64,000 nucleotides of DNA. It comes from Iamia sp. SCSIO 61187. GTDB taxonomy: Bacteria; Actinomycetota; Acidimicrobiia; Acidimicrobiales; Iamiaceae. Where the stretch lies: contig NZ_CP050948.1 in assembly GCF_019443745.1 (NCBI RefSeq), positions 4,158,001 through 4,222,000 on the forward strand, given 5' to 3'. The notes below the pieces were generated by a model. That model was not told the origin of the DNA and did no database searches. It saw only the letters and a program-made list of their open reading frames with translations. How positions within the stretch are numbered: position 1 is the stretch's first letter; each line of letters opens with the position of its first letter. Made by a program: the position numbers and the translations under genes. Shown here one piece after another: positions 1-7,714 of this stretch.

Positions 1-568
1 GAATGCGCAGCTTCGACAGCTCGATCATCTCGTAGAAGGGCCGACCGCTCTCGGCGAAGTGCGTCGTCTGCGTCTTCGGCCCGCTGCTCCCCGCGCCGCC
101 CATGCGCAGGTCGGCCCCAGCCGACTCCACGAAGCTGATGTAGGGCATGTGGTTCTCGCGGGCGATCTCTATGGCGCGCGACCACTTCTTGCCGGCGTAG
201 GGCGTGAGCGCGCCGCCGAGCACGGAGGGGTCGTTGCCCATGATCACGCACTCGGTGCCGGCGATGACCCCGACGCCGACGACCATGCCGCCGCCGACGG
301 TGTAGTCCGACCCGTAGCCCGCGAGGGCGCTGATCTCGAGGAACGGGGTGTCCGGGTCCAGCACGTTGGCGATGCGCTCGCGGATGGGCATCTTGCCCCG
401 AGAGCGCATCCTGGCGATGGAGTCGGGACCACCGCCGGCCTCGGCCTGGGCCAGGAGGGTGTCGATGACGTCGAGCTGCTCGAGGCAGTCGTCGCGGTTC
501 TTGCCGAACTGCTCGCTGCCCGTGTCGACCGTCGAGAGAAGCGGCGGGGCCAGGATCGGGGATCTCAC
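1..568 (-). CDS. Acyl-CoA carboxylase carboxyltransferase (beta) subunit, 3' end beyond window
   Basis: Only the first 189 codons are present; the frame stays open through base 1. The visible protein has the carboxyltransferase fold of acetyl-/propionyl-CoA carboxylase beta subunits: an N-terminal helical stretch with RMRSRGKMPIRERI (about residues 52-65), then the crotonase-like beta-alpha core with GGGMVVGVGVIAGTECVIMG and the acyl-CoA binding segment ISFVESAGADLRMGG. These enzymes move carboxylate from carboxybiotin to an acyl-CoA. A GTG start at 568 is chosen because homology reaches close to it and no nearer start precedes the conserved part. It is the last visible gene of a minus-strand run (hydrolase, DUF35 protein, thiolase-like protein, this gene), which suggests breakdown or modification of an acyl-CoA intermediate. 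Substrate cannot be read from the sequence. Confidence 0.85.
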   Translation of the reverse strand, partial: MRSPILAPPLLSTVDTGSEQFGKNRDDCLEQLDVIDTLLAQAEAGGGPDSIARMRSRGKMPIRERIANVLDPDTPFLEISALAGYGSDYTVGGGMVVGVGVIAGTECVIMGNDPSVLGGALTPYAGKKWSRAIEIARENHMPYISFVESAGADLRMGGAGSSGPKTQTTHFAESGRPFYEMIELSKLRI

Positions 569-664
569 GGGATTCGCTTTCGGGGGGAAGAAGGGTAGGC
601 GGGGCCGGAACCACCACCAGGGACGGCCGAAGAGGAGGGGCATCTGCCACCTCCGGCCGACGGG

Positions 665-1816
665 TCAGCTCCGTTGGAGGATGTGCACGACGCAGACGGA
701 ACCGGCGCCCGCCATGTGACACAGGCCGGTGCGGGCCCCGTCGACCTGACGGGGGCCCGCCTGGCCCCGAAGCTGCACCACGGTCTCGTGCACCTGAGCT
801 AGACCGGTGGGCCCGCCGGGGTGACCCCGCGCCGTGAGCCCGCCATCGGTGCTGAACGGGATCCTCCCACCGAGGGAGGTCTCGCCGGCAAGCACCAGCT
901 GGTCGCCCTCGCCGTCGCAGCAGATGCCGAGCAGCTCGTAGTACACCAGTTCCTCGACGGGGAAGGCATCGTGGACCTGGACCAGGTCGAGCTCTGCCGG
1001 CCCCACCCCTGCCTGCTCGTACGCCGCGCCCGCGGTGTCGCGGGTCATCTGCGACGGACCGATCACGGCCCCGAGGAACACGTGACCGTCGGTGTAGGTC
1101 TCGGACCGTTGCTGGGACGCGAGGACCTTGATCTTCGGCCCGCCTAGCCGGCGGGCCACCGCCTCGCTGGCGACGATGGCCGCGGCAGCACCGCCACCGG
1201 CTGCACAGGCCATCTTCGAGGTGTGCGGGTACGAGATCATCGTGGAGGCCAGGACCTCCTCGACGGTCATCTCGTGATCGGCCCGGCGCTGGGCCATCGG
1301 GTTCTGGCGGGCGTGGTTCCAGTTCTTCGCCGCGATCGCCGCGTAGGTCTCGACCGTCGTGCCGGCGTCGTGCATGCGCCGGGTCGCCCACATCGCGAAG
1401 AACGCCGCGGGCAACATGACGTCCTCGGCGCCGAGGCCCTTCTTGCGGCCGCGCCCGAGACCGCCCATCCGGTTCATGTCGTCGAAGCCGAGGGCCATGG
1501 CGACATCCACCCGTCCACCGGCAACGGCGTGGACAGCTTCCCCGAACGCGCAGGAACCGGTCGCCGATGCGTTCTCGACGTGGGTCACGGGGATCCCGGT
1601 GAGGCCGAAGTCCTTGGCGATGTGGACACCGGCCGTGATGGCACCGCCGATGTAGCCGTTGTACAGCGCGCCGACCTCGGGAAAGTCGAGACCAGAGTCC
1701 TCGAGGGCGGCAATGCCGGCGACGTAGGCCATGTCGGAGACGGGGACGCCCTCGTTGTTAAAGGGGTGCATCCCCACGCCGACCACGTAGACGTCGCGGT
1801 TGAACGAGCCGGTCAT
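665..1816 (-). CDS. Thiolase-like (SCP-x type) protein lacking the nucleophilic Cys
   Basis: 383 residues with the two-domain thiolase fold of the SCP-x / lipid-transfer thiolase family. The start overlaps the stop of the preceding DUF35 gene by 4 bp (ATGA), as is typical of DUF35-thiolase pairs in which the OB-fold partner helps hold acyl-CoA. Conserved elements seen: VHDAF (about residue 284), GHPGGPTG with His332, and the C-terminal GLCHMAGAG with Cys366. The nucleophile loop, normally VENxCATGS, reads VENASATGS, so Ser84 stands where the acyl-accepting Cys should be; the nearest Cys is Cys89. Either the protein no longer performs thiolysis, or it catalyses another step such as a retro-aldol, as some SCP-x homologues working with DUF35 partners do in steroid side-chain degradation. 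That role is inference. Confidence 0.85.
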   Translation of the reverse strand: MTGSFNRDVYVVGVGMHPFNNEGVPVSDMAYVAGIAALEDSGLDFPEVGALYNGYIGGAITAGVHIAKDFGLTGIPVTHVENASATGSCAFGEAVHAVAGGRVDVAMALGFDDMNRMGGLGRGRKKGLGAEDVMLPAAFFAMWATRRMHDAGTTVETYAAIAAKNWNHARQNPMAQRRADHEMTVEEVLASTMISYPHTSKMACAAGGGAAAAIVASEAVARRLGGPKIKVLASQQRSETYTDGHVFLGAVIGPSQMTRDTAGAAYEQAGVGPAELDLVQVHDAFPVEELVYYELLGICCDGEGDQLVLAGETSLGGRIPFSTDGGLTARGHPGGPTGLAQVHETVVQLRGQAGPRQVDGARTGLCHMAGAGSVCVVHILQRS

Positions 1817-2220
1817 CGGATCACCTCGAAGCGGAACGTGGCGAGCTCGTTGCCGTCGGCGTCGTCTCCCACGGGGAACAGCGTGAGGCCCATCTGGTCG
1901 CCGATCGACCAGTCCTCCGGGGATCCCACCAGGGGGGCCTGCACACGGACCCCTTCGGGAAGGTCCACCTGACCGACGGCGTAGCCACCCTGGTCCCCGA
2001 AGGAGATCTTGCCCATGCGCGGCACGTGCAGAAAGGTCCAGGCGTACAGGATGCCCACCGGACCGAGGTCGACGTCGCGGACCGGGCTGCGGGTCACCGG
2101 GCAGCGCTTGCGGCGCGGCCAGAAGTAGAGAGCAGACTCCGGGGCGTGGGATCCGAGCAGCCGGGGTCGGTCCTCGCCCTCGAGCGGAAGGCGGAAGAGG
2201 TGCGGATCGGTCGGGATCAA
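1813..2220 (-). CDS. DUF35 OB-fold acyl-CoA-associated protein
   Basis: 135 residues. A TTG start at 2220 overlaps the upstream hydrolase stop (TTGA), and its own stop overlaps the thiolase-like start (ATGA), giving tight translational coupling. The N-terminal rubredoxin-like zinc ribbon typical of DUF35 is degenerate: only one Cys remains (in RRKRCPVTRSP). The OB-fold that follows is recognisable (GPVGILYAWTFLHVP, then GYAVGQVDLPEGVRV, then FEVIR at the end). Members of this family usually bind acyl-CoA and form a complex with the adjacent SCP-x-type thiolase or a hydratase. The loss of zinc ligands in this copy parallels the loss of the catalytic Cys in its neighbour. Confidence 0.75.
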   Translation of the reverse strand: MIPTDPHLFRLPLEGEDRPRLLGSHAPESALYFWPRRKRCPVTRSPVRDVDLGPVGILYAWTFLHVPRMGKISFGDQGGYAVGQVDLPEGVRVQAPLVGSPEDWSIGDQMGLTLFPVGDDADGNELATFRFEVIR

Positions 2221-3095
2221 CCGGCCATCTCCTCGTCCTCGACGAGGTCGTCCATGAACTCGACGACCGCGTCCGTGAAGGCGTCGTTGCGGTCGCCGAC
2301 GACCATGTGACCGGCGTCGGCGATGTCGACGAAGCGTGCGTGCGGGCACTGCTGGCGGAAGATCTCGACGCCCTGGAGGCTCAACATGTCCGACATGCGG
2401 CCGCGCACGAGCAGGGTGGGCACCCGTACGGACCGAGCGGCGTCGCCCAGCGCGCCGGGGTCACGGCGCTCGTCGCGGCTCTTGCCCGACAGGAACGCTG
2501 GATCCCAGTGCCAACGCCAGCGACCGTCCTCCCCTCGCCGCAAGTTCTTCTTGAGCCCCTCGAGGCTGCTCGGTCGGGGGCGGTTGGGCCGGTACGTCTC
2601 GATGGCGTCGGCTGCGTCATCGAGGGATGCGAAGCCCTCGGGGGCCGCCGACATGAACGAGACGATGCGATCCACGCCCTGCTCCTCCATCTGAGTGGCG
2701 ATATCGACCAGGACCAGCGCTCGCATGCGTCCGGGTCGCAGCGAACCCTCGCTGACGAGTCCGACGATGCCACCCATCGACGCCCCCACGAGCACGGGCG
2801 CGCGGCCGATCTCGGCGCACACCGCGTCGAGGTCCTCGACCATGGCTTCGATCGTGTAGTCACCGTCGGGCGACCACCCGGAGTCCCCGTGACCCCGCAG
2901 GTCGAGGGTCCACGCCTCGTACCCGCGAACGGCGAGATGCTCGGCTGTCCCTCCCCAGCTGTGGCGAGTCTGGCCACCTCCGTGGAGCAGGAGCACGGGC
3001 GGTCGTTCGGTCCATGAGCCGTAGCGATCGGCCACCAGCTCGAGTCCCGACGCAGTTGCGATGCGGTGCGGCGCGGGAGCAGAAGTAGCGTTCAT
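2217..3095 (-). CDS. Alpha/beta-hydrolase
   Basis: 292 residues counted from ATG 3095, chosen because AAGGAC lies 12 bases upstream; a longer in-frame start at 3161 adds only a low-complexity tail. The fold is a classic alpha/beta hydrolase: oxyanion loop LLLHGGGQTRHSW, nucleophile elbow GASMGG (Ser106), acid in RGRMSDMLS (Asp236) and catalytic His263 in DAGHMV. A lid of about 70 residues sits between strands 6 and 7. It is the first gene of the four-gene acyl-CoA operon and diverges from the thioesterase at 3245. Esterase, lipase or ring-cleavage hydrolase functions are all possible; the sequence alone does not decide. Confidence 0.85.
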   Translation of the reverse strand: MNATSAPAPHRIATASGLELVADRYGSWTERPPVLLLHGGGQTRHSWGGTAEHLAVRGYEAWTLDLRGHGDSGWSPDGDYTIEAMVEDLDAVCAEIGRAPVLVGASMGGIVGLVSEGSLRPGRMRALVLVDIATQMEEQGVDRIVSFMSAAPEGFASLDDAADAIETYRPNRPRPSSLEGLKKNLRRGEDGRWRWHWDPAFLSGKSRDERRDPGALGDAARSVRVPTLLVRGRMSDMLSLQGVEIFRQQCPHARFVDIADAGHMVVGDRNDAFTDAVVEFMDDLVEDEEMAG

Positions 3096-3244
3096 CGGCG
3101 GGGTCCCGTCCTTCAAACGGCAGGTCTGGGTCGACGTGGTCTCGGGCTGCGGCCCCTCCACGCGGGACCAACGTAGGACATGAGATCCCTCGTGTCAGAT
3201 GTACGCGCTTTCGTCCGATGCCTCAGGTGCGGCAGAGTGTCTCG

Positions 3245-3934
3245 ATGGACGAGGACCGGACAGGGACCCCCGGGACCGATGCCCACGCCGACCTGCCCGC
3301 ACGGGTCGGCGCGGCGGCAGCCATGAACCGTCTCAGCCACGCGCTCGTCAGCCATCGCGCCAGCCCCGCCGTCCTTCGACGGATCGCCGTGGCCGCCGAC
3401 GAGCTTGCGCAGGACATCGAGCGCGAGCCCCGCCGCTCCCGGTCCGGTGAGATCTCGGAGAGCCCGCGCTTCGTGCAAGCGATCCTGGAGGCTCGGCCGC
3501 TCGGCGACGTCGTGGAGGACGGGGCATTCATCGACATGTTCAGCGACTCGCCGGTCTCTGGGTCCGCCAACCCCCTCGCGATGGGGCTCAAGATCCGCCG
3601 GGAGGCCGATGAGGCCGTCGGGATCGTGACGCTGCGGCCTGGGTGGGAGGGCGCGCCCGGGCGCGGCCACGGAGGCGTCGTGGCCGCGTGCGTCGACGAG
3701 ACGATCGGCGGGCTGCTCCCACTCATCGGAGAGATGGCCTTCACCGGTGAGCTGTCCCTCCGCTACGAGGCGCCGTGCCCCGTCGGTCAACCGCTCGAGT
3801 TCCGGGCTAGACTCGACCGGCGTGATGGTAGGAAGCTGAGCATCAACTGCGTCGGTACCGCCCAAGGTGCTGTCTTCGTGCGGGCCACCTCGTTGTTCAT
3901 CACCGTCGACCTCGACCGGTTCCACCAGTACTGA
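3245..3934 (+). CDS. PaaI/THEM4-like hot-dog thioesterase
   Basis: About 229 residues. A helical N-terminal extension (AMNRLSHALVSHRAS...) precedes a hot-dog domain in the C-terminal half, with PGRGHGGVVAACVDETIGGLLP forming the catalytic helix region and GELSLRYEAPCPVG the adjacent strand. Such proteins hydrolyse acyl-CoA thioesters. It is divergently transcribed from the hydrolase operon across about 150 bp, so it probably shares regulation with that acyl-CoA cluster. The start is uncertain: ATG 3218 is in frame and adds nine residues, and neither start has a clear Shine-Dalgarno sequence. Confidence 0.75.
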   Translation: MDEDRTGTPGTDAHADLPARVGAAAAMNRLSHALVSHRASPAVLRRIAVAADELAQDIEREPRRSRSGEISESPRFVQAILEARPLGDVVEDGAFIDMFSDSPVSGSANPLAMGLKIRREADEAVGIVTLRPGWEGAPGRGHGGVVAACVDETIGGLLPLIGEMAFTGELSLRYEAPCPVGQPLEFRARLDRRDGRKLSINCVGTAQGAVFVRATSLFITVDLDRFHQY

Positions 3935-4016
3935 GCCGCCATCGTCTCAGCGTGCGAGTCACCTCTCCGCGGACGCGCAACCCCTCGGCCCGCTCACCTC
4001 ATCGGTGGATCCAGGT

Positions 4017-4637
4017 TCAGTCGGCGAGGATGGCGCCGGCACAGTAGGTCCGCACGAATGCCCGCTCCTTGGCCTGGGAGCGAGCCTTGGGACCGCTGAC
4101 GGAGAGCATCGACAAGATGATGCGCAACACGTACTCGGCGGCGTCCTCGGCCTCCACGCCGGGACGCAGGCGGTCGTCGACCCCGGCGGCCGTGAATATT
4201 GGTCTGAGGAAGTCGGTGGCGAGCTCGAACAGCGCGGTCGACGCTCCCGCGATCGCCGTCGTCTGTCCGGCGACCTCGGGCGCGAACAGCAGTGCCAGGT
4301 TGTCGTTCTTCCGCACCGAGGCCACCGTGTAGAGCACACCTTCCACGATGGCGTCGGTGAGGTCGGGCTCACGCTGGACGCGCCGTCTGAGCGAGTCGAG
4401 GAAGGCGCGCGCTTCTCGCAGGACGACGGCGAGGATGATCTCGTCCCGCCCTCCGTCGAAGTAGCGGTACACGGTCGCGCGAGACACGCCTGCCGTGTTG
4501 GCGATGTCGTCCAGGGTCGTCTTGTTCACGCCGAAGCGAGAGAAGCACGCTTCGGCGGCGTCGATCAGCCGGTTCCGGGCCTCGTCGATCGAGGCGGGTG
4601 CGTCGCTGCGCCAAGAGGTGATCGCTGATCGGGCCAT
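4017..4637 (-). CDS. TetR-family transcriptional regulator
   Basis: 206 residues from ATG 4637. The N-terminal HTH is clear: AAEACFSRFGVNKTTLDDIANTAGVSRATVYRYFDGG (about residues 27-63), followed by an all-helical ligand-binding domain. It diverges from the thioesterase at 4698 with only 60 bp between the start codons, so it most likely controls that gene and itself. A role in sensing acyl-CoA or a xenobiotic is a guess from context. Confidence 0.9.
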   Translation of the reverse strand: MARSAITSWRSDAPASIDEARNRLIDAAEACFSRFGVNKTTLDDIANTAGVSRATVYRYFDGGRDEIILAVVLREARAFLDSLRRRVQREPDLTDAIVEGVLYTVASVRKNDNLALLFAPEVAGQTTAIAGASTALFELATDFLRPIFTAAGVDDRLRPGVEAEDAAEYVLRIILSMLSVSGPKARSQAKERAFVRTYCAGAILAD

Positions 4638-4697
4638 CTCACGAGTGTACGGCAGCGGCGGCCCGACCATTGTGAGACGCCGGCTAGCCTCTGTTTC

Positions 4698-5141
4698 ATG
4701 TCCGGCTTCCTTGAGCGATTCGACCAGTCCATCGCCGATGCCATGCTGAAGGCGAGCGACGCCGCCGGAGGTCTCCCGGAGTACCTCGGCATCGAGCACG
4801 TCCGTTTCGAGCCTGGCCGGCTGTTCTGCACCGCGACGATCGACCCGTCGCTGCTCACTCCGTTCGGCAACGCCCATGGTGGCGTGACCGCAGCGATCGT
4901 TGACCACGTGACAGGCGTCGTCGTCTACCCGCTCATGGAGCGGGGCCAGTGGGCGGCGACGACCGAGATCAAGGTGAACTACATCGCACCGCTGAAGGCC
5001 GAGTCGGTCGACGCCGAGGCGACCGTGGTGGCCCTGACCCGCCGCTCCGCCGTGGTCCGCTGCGAGCTGTACCGCCAGGACGAGGCGAGGCGCGTGTTGG
5101 CCGCGGCCCAGGCGACGCTGACCATCGTGGACCCCCGCTGA
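4698..5141 (+). CDS. PaaI-family hot-dog thioesterase
   Basis: 147 residues, single hot-dog domain of normal length for the PaaI family. The catalytic region FGNAHGGVTAAIVDHVTG carries the conserved HGG and the acidic residue on the central helix; TEIKVNYIAPLKAE is the matching strand. It likely hydrolyses short-chain or aryl acyl-CoA thioesters. It is the divergent partner of the TetR gene and is followed by a gap of about 340 bp before the F420-type oxidoreductase. Confidence 0.9.
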   Translation: MSGFLERFDQSIADAMLKASDAAGGLPEYLGIEHVRFEPGRLFCTATIDPSLLTPFGNAHGGVTAAIVDHVTGVVVYPLMERGQWAATTEIKVNYIAPLKAESVDAEATVVALTRRSAVVRCELYRQDEARRVLAAAQATLTIVDPR

Positions 5142-5485
5142 GGCGGACCGCGGCGATCAGGCGGGTTCCCAGCCGCTTCCCACCTCTGGCCCGGAGGTGG
5201 CCCCCGTGGACCTGCATGAGACATGGGATCACGGACGTGTTGCAGCGGTGGGACGTCGCGGGCAGACTGCGCCGCAATGCCACGTCCCCTCTCCCCCGAC
5301 CTCGTCGGACTCGAGCTCGCTCCGGCTGCTGCGACCCGGAACGAGACCGATGTCATCTTGTACGCCCTCGGTGTCGGGGGCCGTCCGACCCATGGCGTCG
5401 TCCGCGCCGAAGTGCCGGTCCACCCGCTCGTCCCCGGCCGTCTCACGTTGGCGGGCTCTCGGTCCCGACCGGGTCACCAGCGGCC
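5142..5485 (+). other. Gene gap with possible MaoC N-terminal remnant
   Basis: No intact gene. From ATG 5277 a short frame reads MPRPLSPDLVGLELAPAAA... then ETDVILYALGVGG, which resembles the start of the N-terminal hot-dog half of MaoC-type enoyl-CoA hydratases (YALGVG motif). The similarity ends around 5385 and the next 100 bp run into the luciferase-like gene without further match. It could be a deletion remnant; a chance match is also possible. Confidence 0.3.
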
Positions 5486-6514
5486 GTGAAGCTCGATCTC
5501 ATGACCGGGGGGCTGCCCCTCCGGTCCGTCCAGGAGCTGGCCCGCCATGCTCGCGACGCGGGATTCGCCGGCCTGGTCATCACCGAGGGCGGGCGCACCG
5601 CCTACCTGTCCTGCGCCGCGGCCGCCCTCGCCGCCGACATCGACATCCTCACCGGCGTCGCCGTGGCCTTCCCCCGCAGCCCCATGGTCACTGCCCAGGT
5701 CGCGTGGGAGCTGGCCGACGCCAGCGACGGTCGGTTCCGGCTCGGCCTCGGCACGCAGGTCCGTGCCCACATCGAACGCCGCTACGGCAGCGCCTTCGAC
5801 CCACCCGGTCCCCGCATGCGCGACTACCTCCTCGCCGTTCGAGCCTGCTTCGACGCTTTCCGCACCGGCGCCCCCCTCGACCACCACGGCCCCCACTACG
5901 ACCTCTCGCTGCTGCCCGCCATGTGGTCACCCGGGCCCATCGACGCCCCCGACCCGCCGATCGACCTCGCCGCGGTCAACCCGTGGATGCTCCGGGTCGC
6001 CGGCCACCACGCCGACGGCGTCCACATCCACCCCCTCAACACCCCCACCTACCTGGCCGAGACGGTCGTTCCCGAGCTCGCCGCCGGAGCCGCGCAGGCC
6101 GGGCGCGAGCCGGGCGACCTCGAGATCATCGTCCCCGCCTTCGTCGTCGTCGGCAACGCCGACTCCGACCGCGCTCGATGGCGAGAGCTCGCCCGCATGC
6201 AGGTCGCCTTCTACGGATCCACCCCGAACTACGCGTTCATCTTCGAACAGCTCGGCCACCCGGGCACCACCCCCGCGCTCCGCGAACGTCAGAAGGCCGG
6301 CGACCTCGCCGGCATGGCCGCCGTCATCACCGACGACATCCTCGGCCACTTCACCGTCGAGGGCACCTGGGCCACGATCGCGGATGCCATCACCGACCGC
6401 TACTCCGGCATCGCCACCCGCGTCGTGAGCTACTTCGGGGCCATCGCGTGGACCGAAGATCCCCAGGAGCTCCGACGGTGGGGCGACGTCACCGGAGCCC
6501 TCGCCTCGGCCTGA
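5486..6514 (+). CDS. LLM-class F420-dependent oxidoreductase (MSMEG_2256-like)
   Basis: 342 residues, GTG start (VKLDLMTGG), matching the MKLDLMTGG start of its paralogue at 22406. It has the luciferase-like TIM-barrel pattern: LVITEGGRTAYLSCAAAALA, GVAVAFPRSPMVTA, DGRFRLGLGTQVRAHIERRYG, GVHIHPLNTPTYL and FYGSTPNYAFIFEQLG. Family members use the deazaflavin F420 for hydride transfer on an unknown substrate. The last sense codons and stop abut the terminal repeat of the transposable element at 6512: the TGA stop is made by the first three bases of the element. The paralogue at 22406 shares long identical runs, pointing to a duplicated subfamily. Confidence 0.9.
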   Translation: MKLDLMTGGLPLRSVQELARHARDAGFAGLVITEGGRTAYLSCAAAALAADIDILTGVAVAFPRSPMVTAQVAWELADASDGRFRLGLGTQVRAHIERRYGSAFDPPGPRMRDYLLAVRACFDAFRTGAPLDHHGPHYDLSLLPAMWSPGPIDAPDPPIDLAAVNPWMLRVAGHHADGVHIHPLNTPTYLAETVVPELAAGAAQAGREPGDLEIIVPAFVVVGNADSDRARWRELARMQVAFYGSTPNYAFIFEQLGHPGTTPALRERQKAGDLAGMAAVITDDILGHFTVEGTWATIADAITDRYSGIATRVVSYFGAIAWTEDPQELRRWGDVTGALASA

Positions 6515-6548
6515 GTTCGGCAGCAAGATGACCTGATGGGTCTTAGAA
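6512..6548 (+). repeat. Left terminal inverted repeat
   Basis: 19-bp outer block identical in inverse to the right end, followed by 7 unlike bases and an 11-bp inner block GGGTCTTAGAA. The first three bases supply the stop codon of the upstream oxidoreductase gene. Confidence 0.9.
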
Positions 6549-6953
6549 ACCCCACCCTCGCGACCGGCTCGGACCCTCGAGATCTCCCGAGGTTCCCGCC
6601 CCGCTCCCGACGGAGGGTGGATGGCGTACGGGCGTTCGATCCGTCTCTGCGGTCCGGGCGCAGGATCTCTTCTTCGGCGGCTGGGTTCTTGGTAGACGTT
6701 GTTCACCAGGCGCGCCTCGGGTGCCCCCCCGGAAGCGTGCCCTCGGCCATCAACTCGGCCGAGTCGTCGGAGCACACCCGGTCGACCGTCAGCGCCGGCA
6801 ACCGCCGTCGGTCAGTGCACGGGCCAGCCGAGCCGGCACCCTGGCAGCCATGGCTTCGCCACGTCTCGCCCCTACCAAAGCGGTGCGCTTGCCGTGTCCA
6901 TCGTGACGCCAGCCTCGCCGCCTCGAGATCCGTTGACCGGCCACACTGGCGGG
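6549..6953. other. Non-coding left part of the transposable element
   Basis: About 400 bp between the left terminal repeat and the nucleotidyltransferase gene. Short open frames on both strands lack protein-like composition or recognisable motifs. It could hold the promoter of the passenger gene or transposase-binding subterminal sites; I see no clear repeat of the terminal motif inside it. Confidence 0.5.
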
Positions 6954-7562
6954 ATGGCAGACCCGATCAAGCGGCTCGACGCCGCCGTGGCGCGTCTCGC
7001 CGCCGAGACGACCGGGCGACAGCGCACCGGCACGACCCACGGCGACTGCGATGACGTGGTGGGCACCGTTGCGACCGACGATGCCATCGGGTTCGACCCC
7101 CGCCCTCTGCTGCGCGCTCTCGACGAGGCCGGCGCGGTGGTTGTCGTGATGGGTCAGATCGCCGGGATCCTTCACGGAAGCACCGAACTAACCGGCGATC
7201 TCGACCTCCTGTGGGACGGACGGGCCGAGCAACGGGCGGCTCTCGCCATGGCCTTTGCCGCCGTCGACGCGTCGCTGGTGGACGACGACGACAAGCCGGT
7301 TGCGTGCGACGAAGCCGCCTTCGCCCTGGCCAAGGTGCAGTTCGCCACCGACTGCGCCAGTGGCGACTGCTGCACGCCAGCCCTGCCCTGGGGCGAGCTC
7401 GACGTGGCGACCTTCGCCCAGCGGGCCCGCGTCGTCACGACACCCGAGGGGTGGTGCGTGCGCTACCTGCGTCGCAACGACCTGATCACCATGCGGCGAG
7501 CTGTCGGCCGCCCCAAGGACCTGCGACGCGCGGCCGAGATGGAAGCGCTCCCTCCCGCTTGA
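6954..7562 (+). CDS. Nucleotidyltransferase-fold protein (MNT/AbiEii-like), passenger of the element
   Basis: 202 residues from ATG 6954. The central segment VVVMGQIAGILHGSTELTGDLDLLWDG matches the nucleotidyltransferase core pattern (Gly-rich strand, HG, then T.D.D), with two acidic residues in DLDLLWD as candidate metal ligands. The C-terminal part (RYLRRNDLITMRRAVGRPKDLRR) is the basic helix seen in AbiEii-type and related MNT proteins. There is no partner antitoxin such as AbiEi next to it. It lies wholly between the element ends, on the opposite strand to the transposase, so it travels with the element. Function may be defence-like, regulatory or RNA/tRNA modification; none is shown by the sequence. 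Confidence 0.7.
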   Translation: MADPIKRLDAAVARLAAETTGRQRTGTTHGDCDDVVGTVATDDAIGFDPRPLLRALDEAGAVVVVMGQIAGILHGSTELTGDLDLLWDGRAEQRAALAMAFAAVDASLVDDDDKPVACDEAAFALAKVQFATDCASGDCCTPALPWGELDVATFAQRARVVTTPEGWCVRYLRRNDLITMRRAVGRPKDLRRAAEMEALPPA

Positions 7563-7714
7563 CCTCGCTGTCGGATCATGGGCGCGCCTGCTGTTCGTGT
7601 GGGGAATGCAGACGGCCTGAAGGCGCAGCTCGAACGGCTCCTCCCGGGCACCTGAGCCTGGCAAGGCCAGTGCTGACGTGAGGCCAACGAGGGCCTGCGG
7701 GGCTGGAGCCTCGC

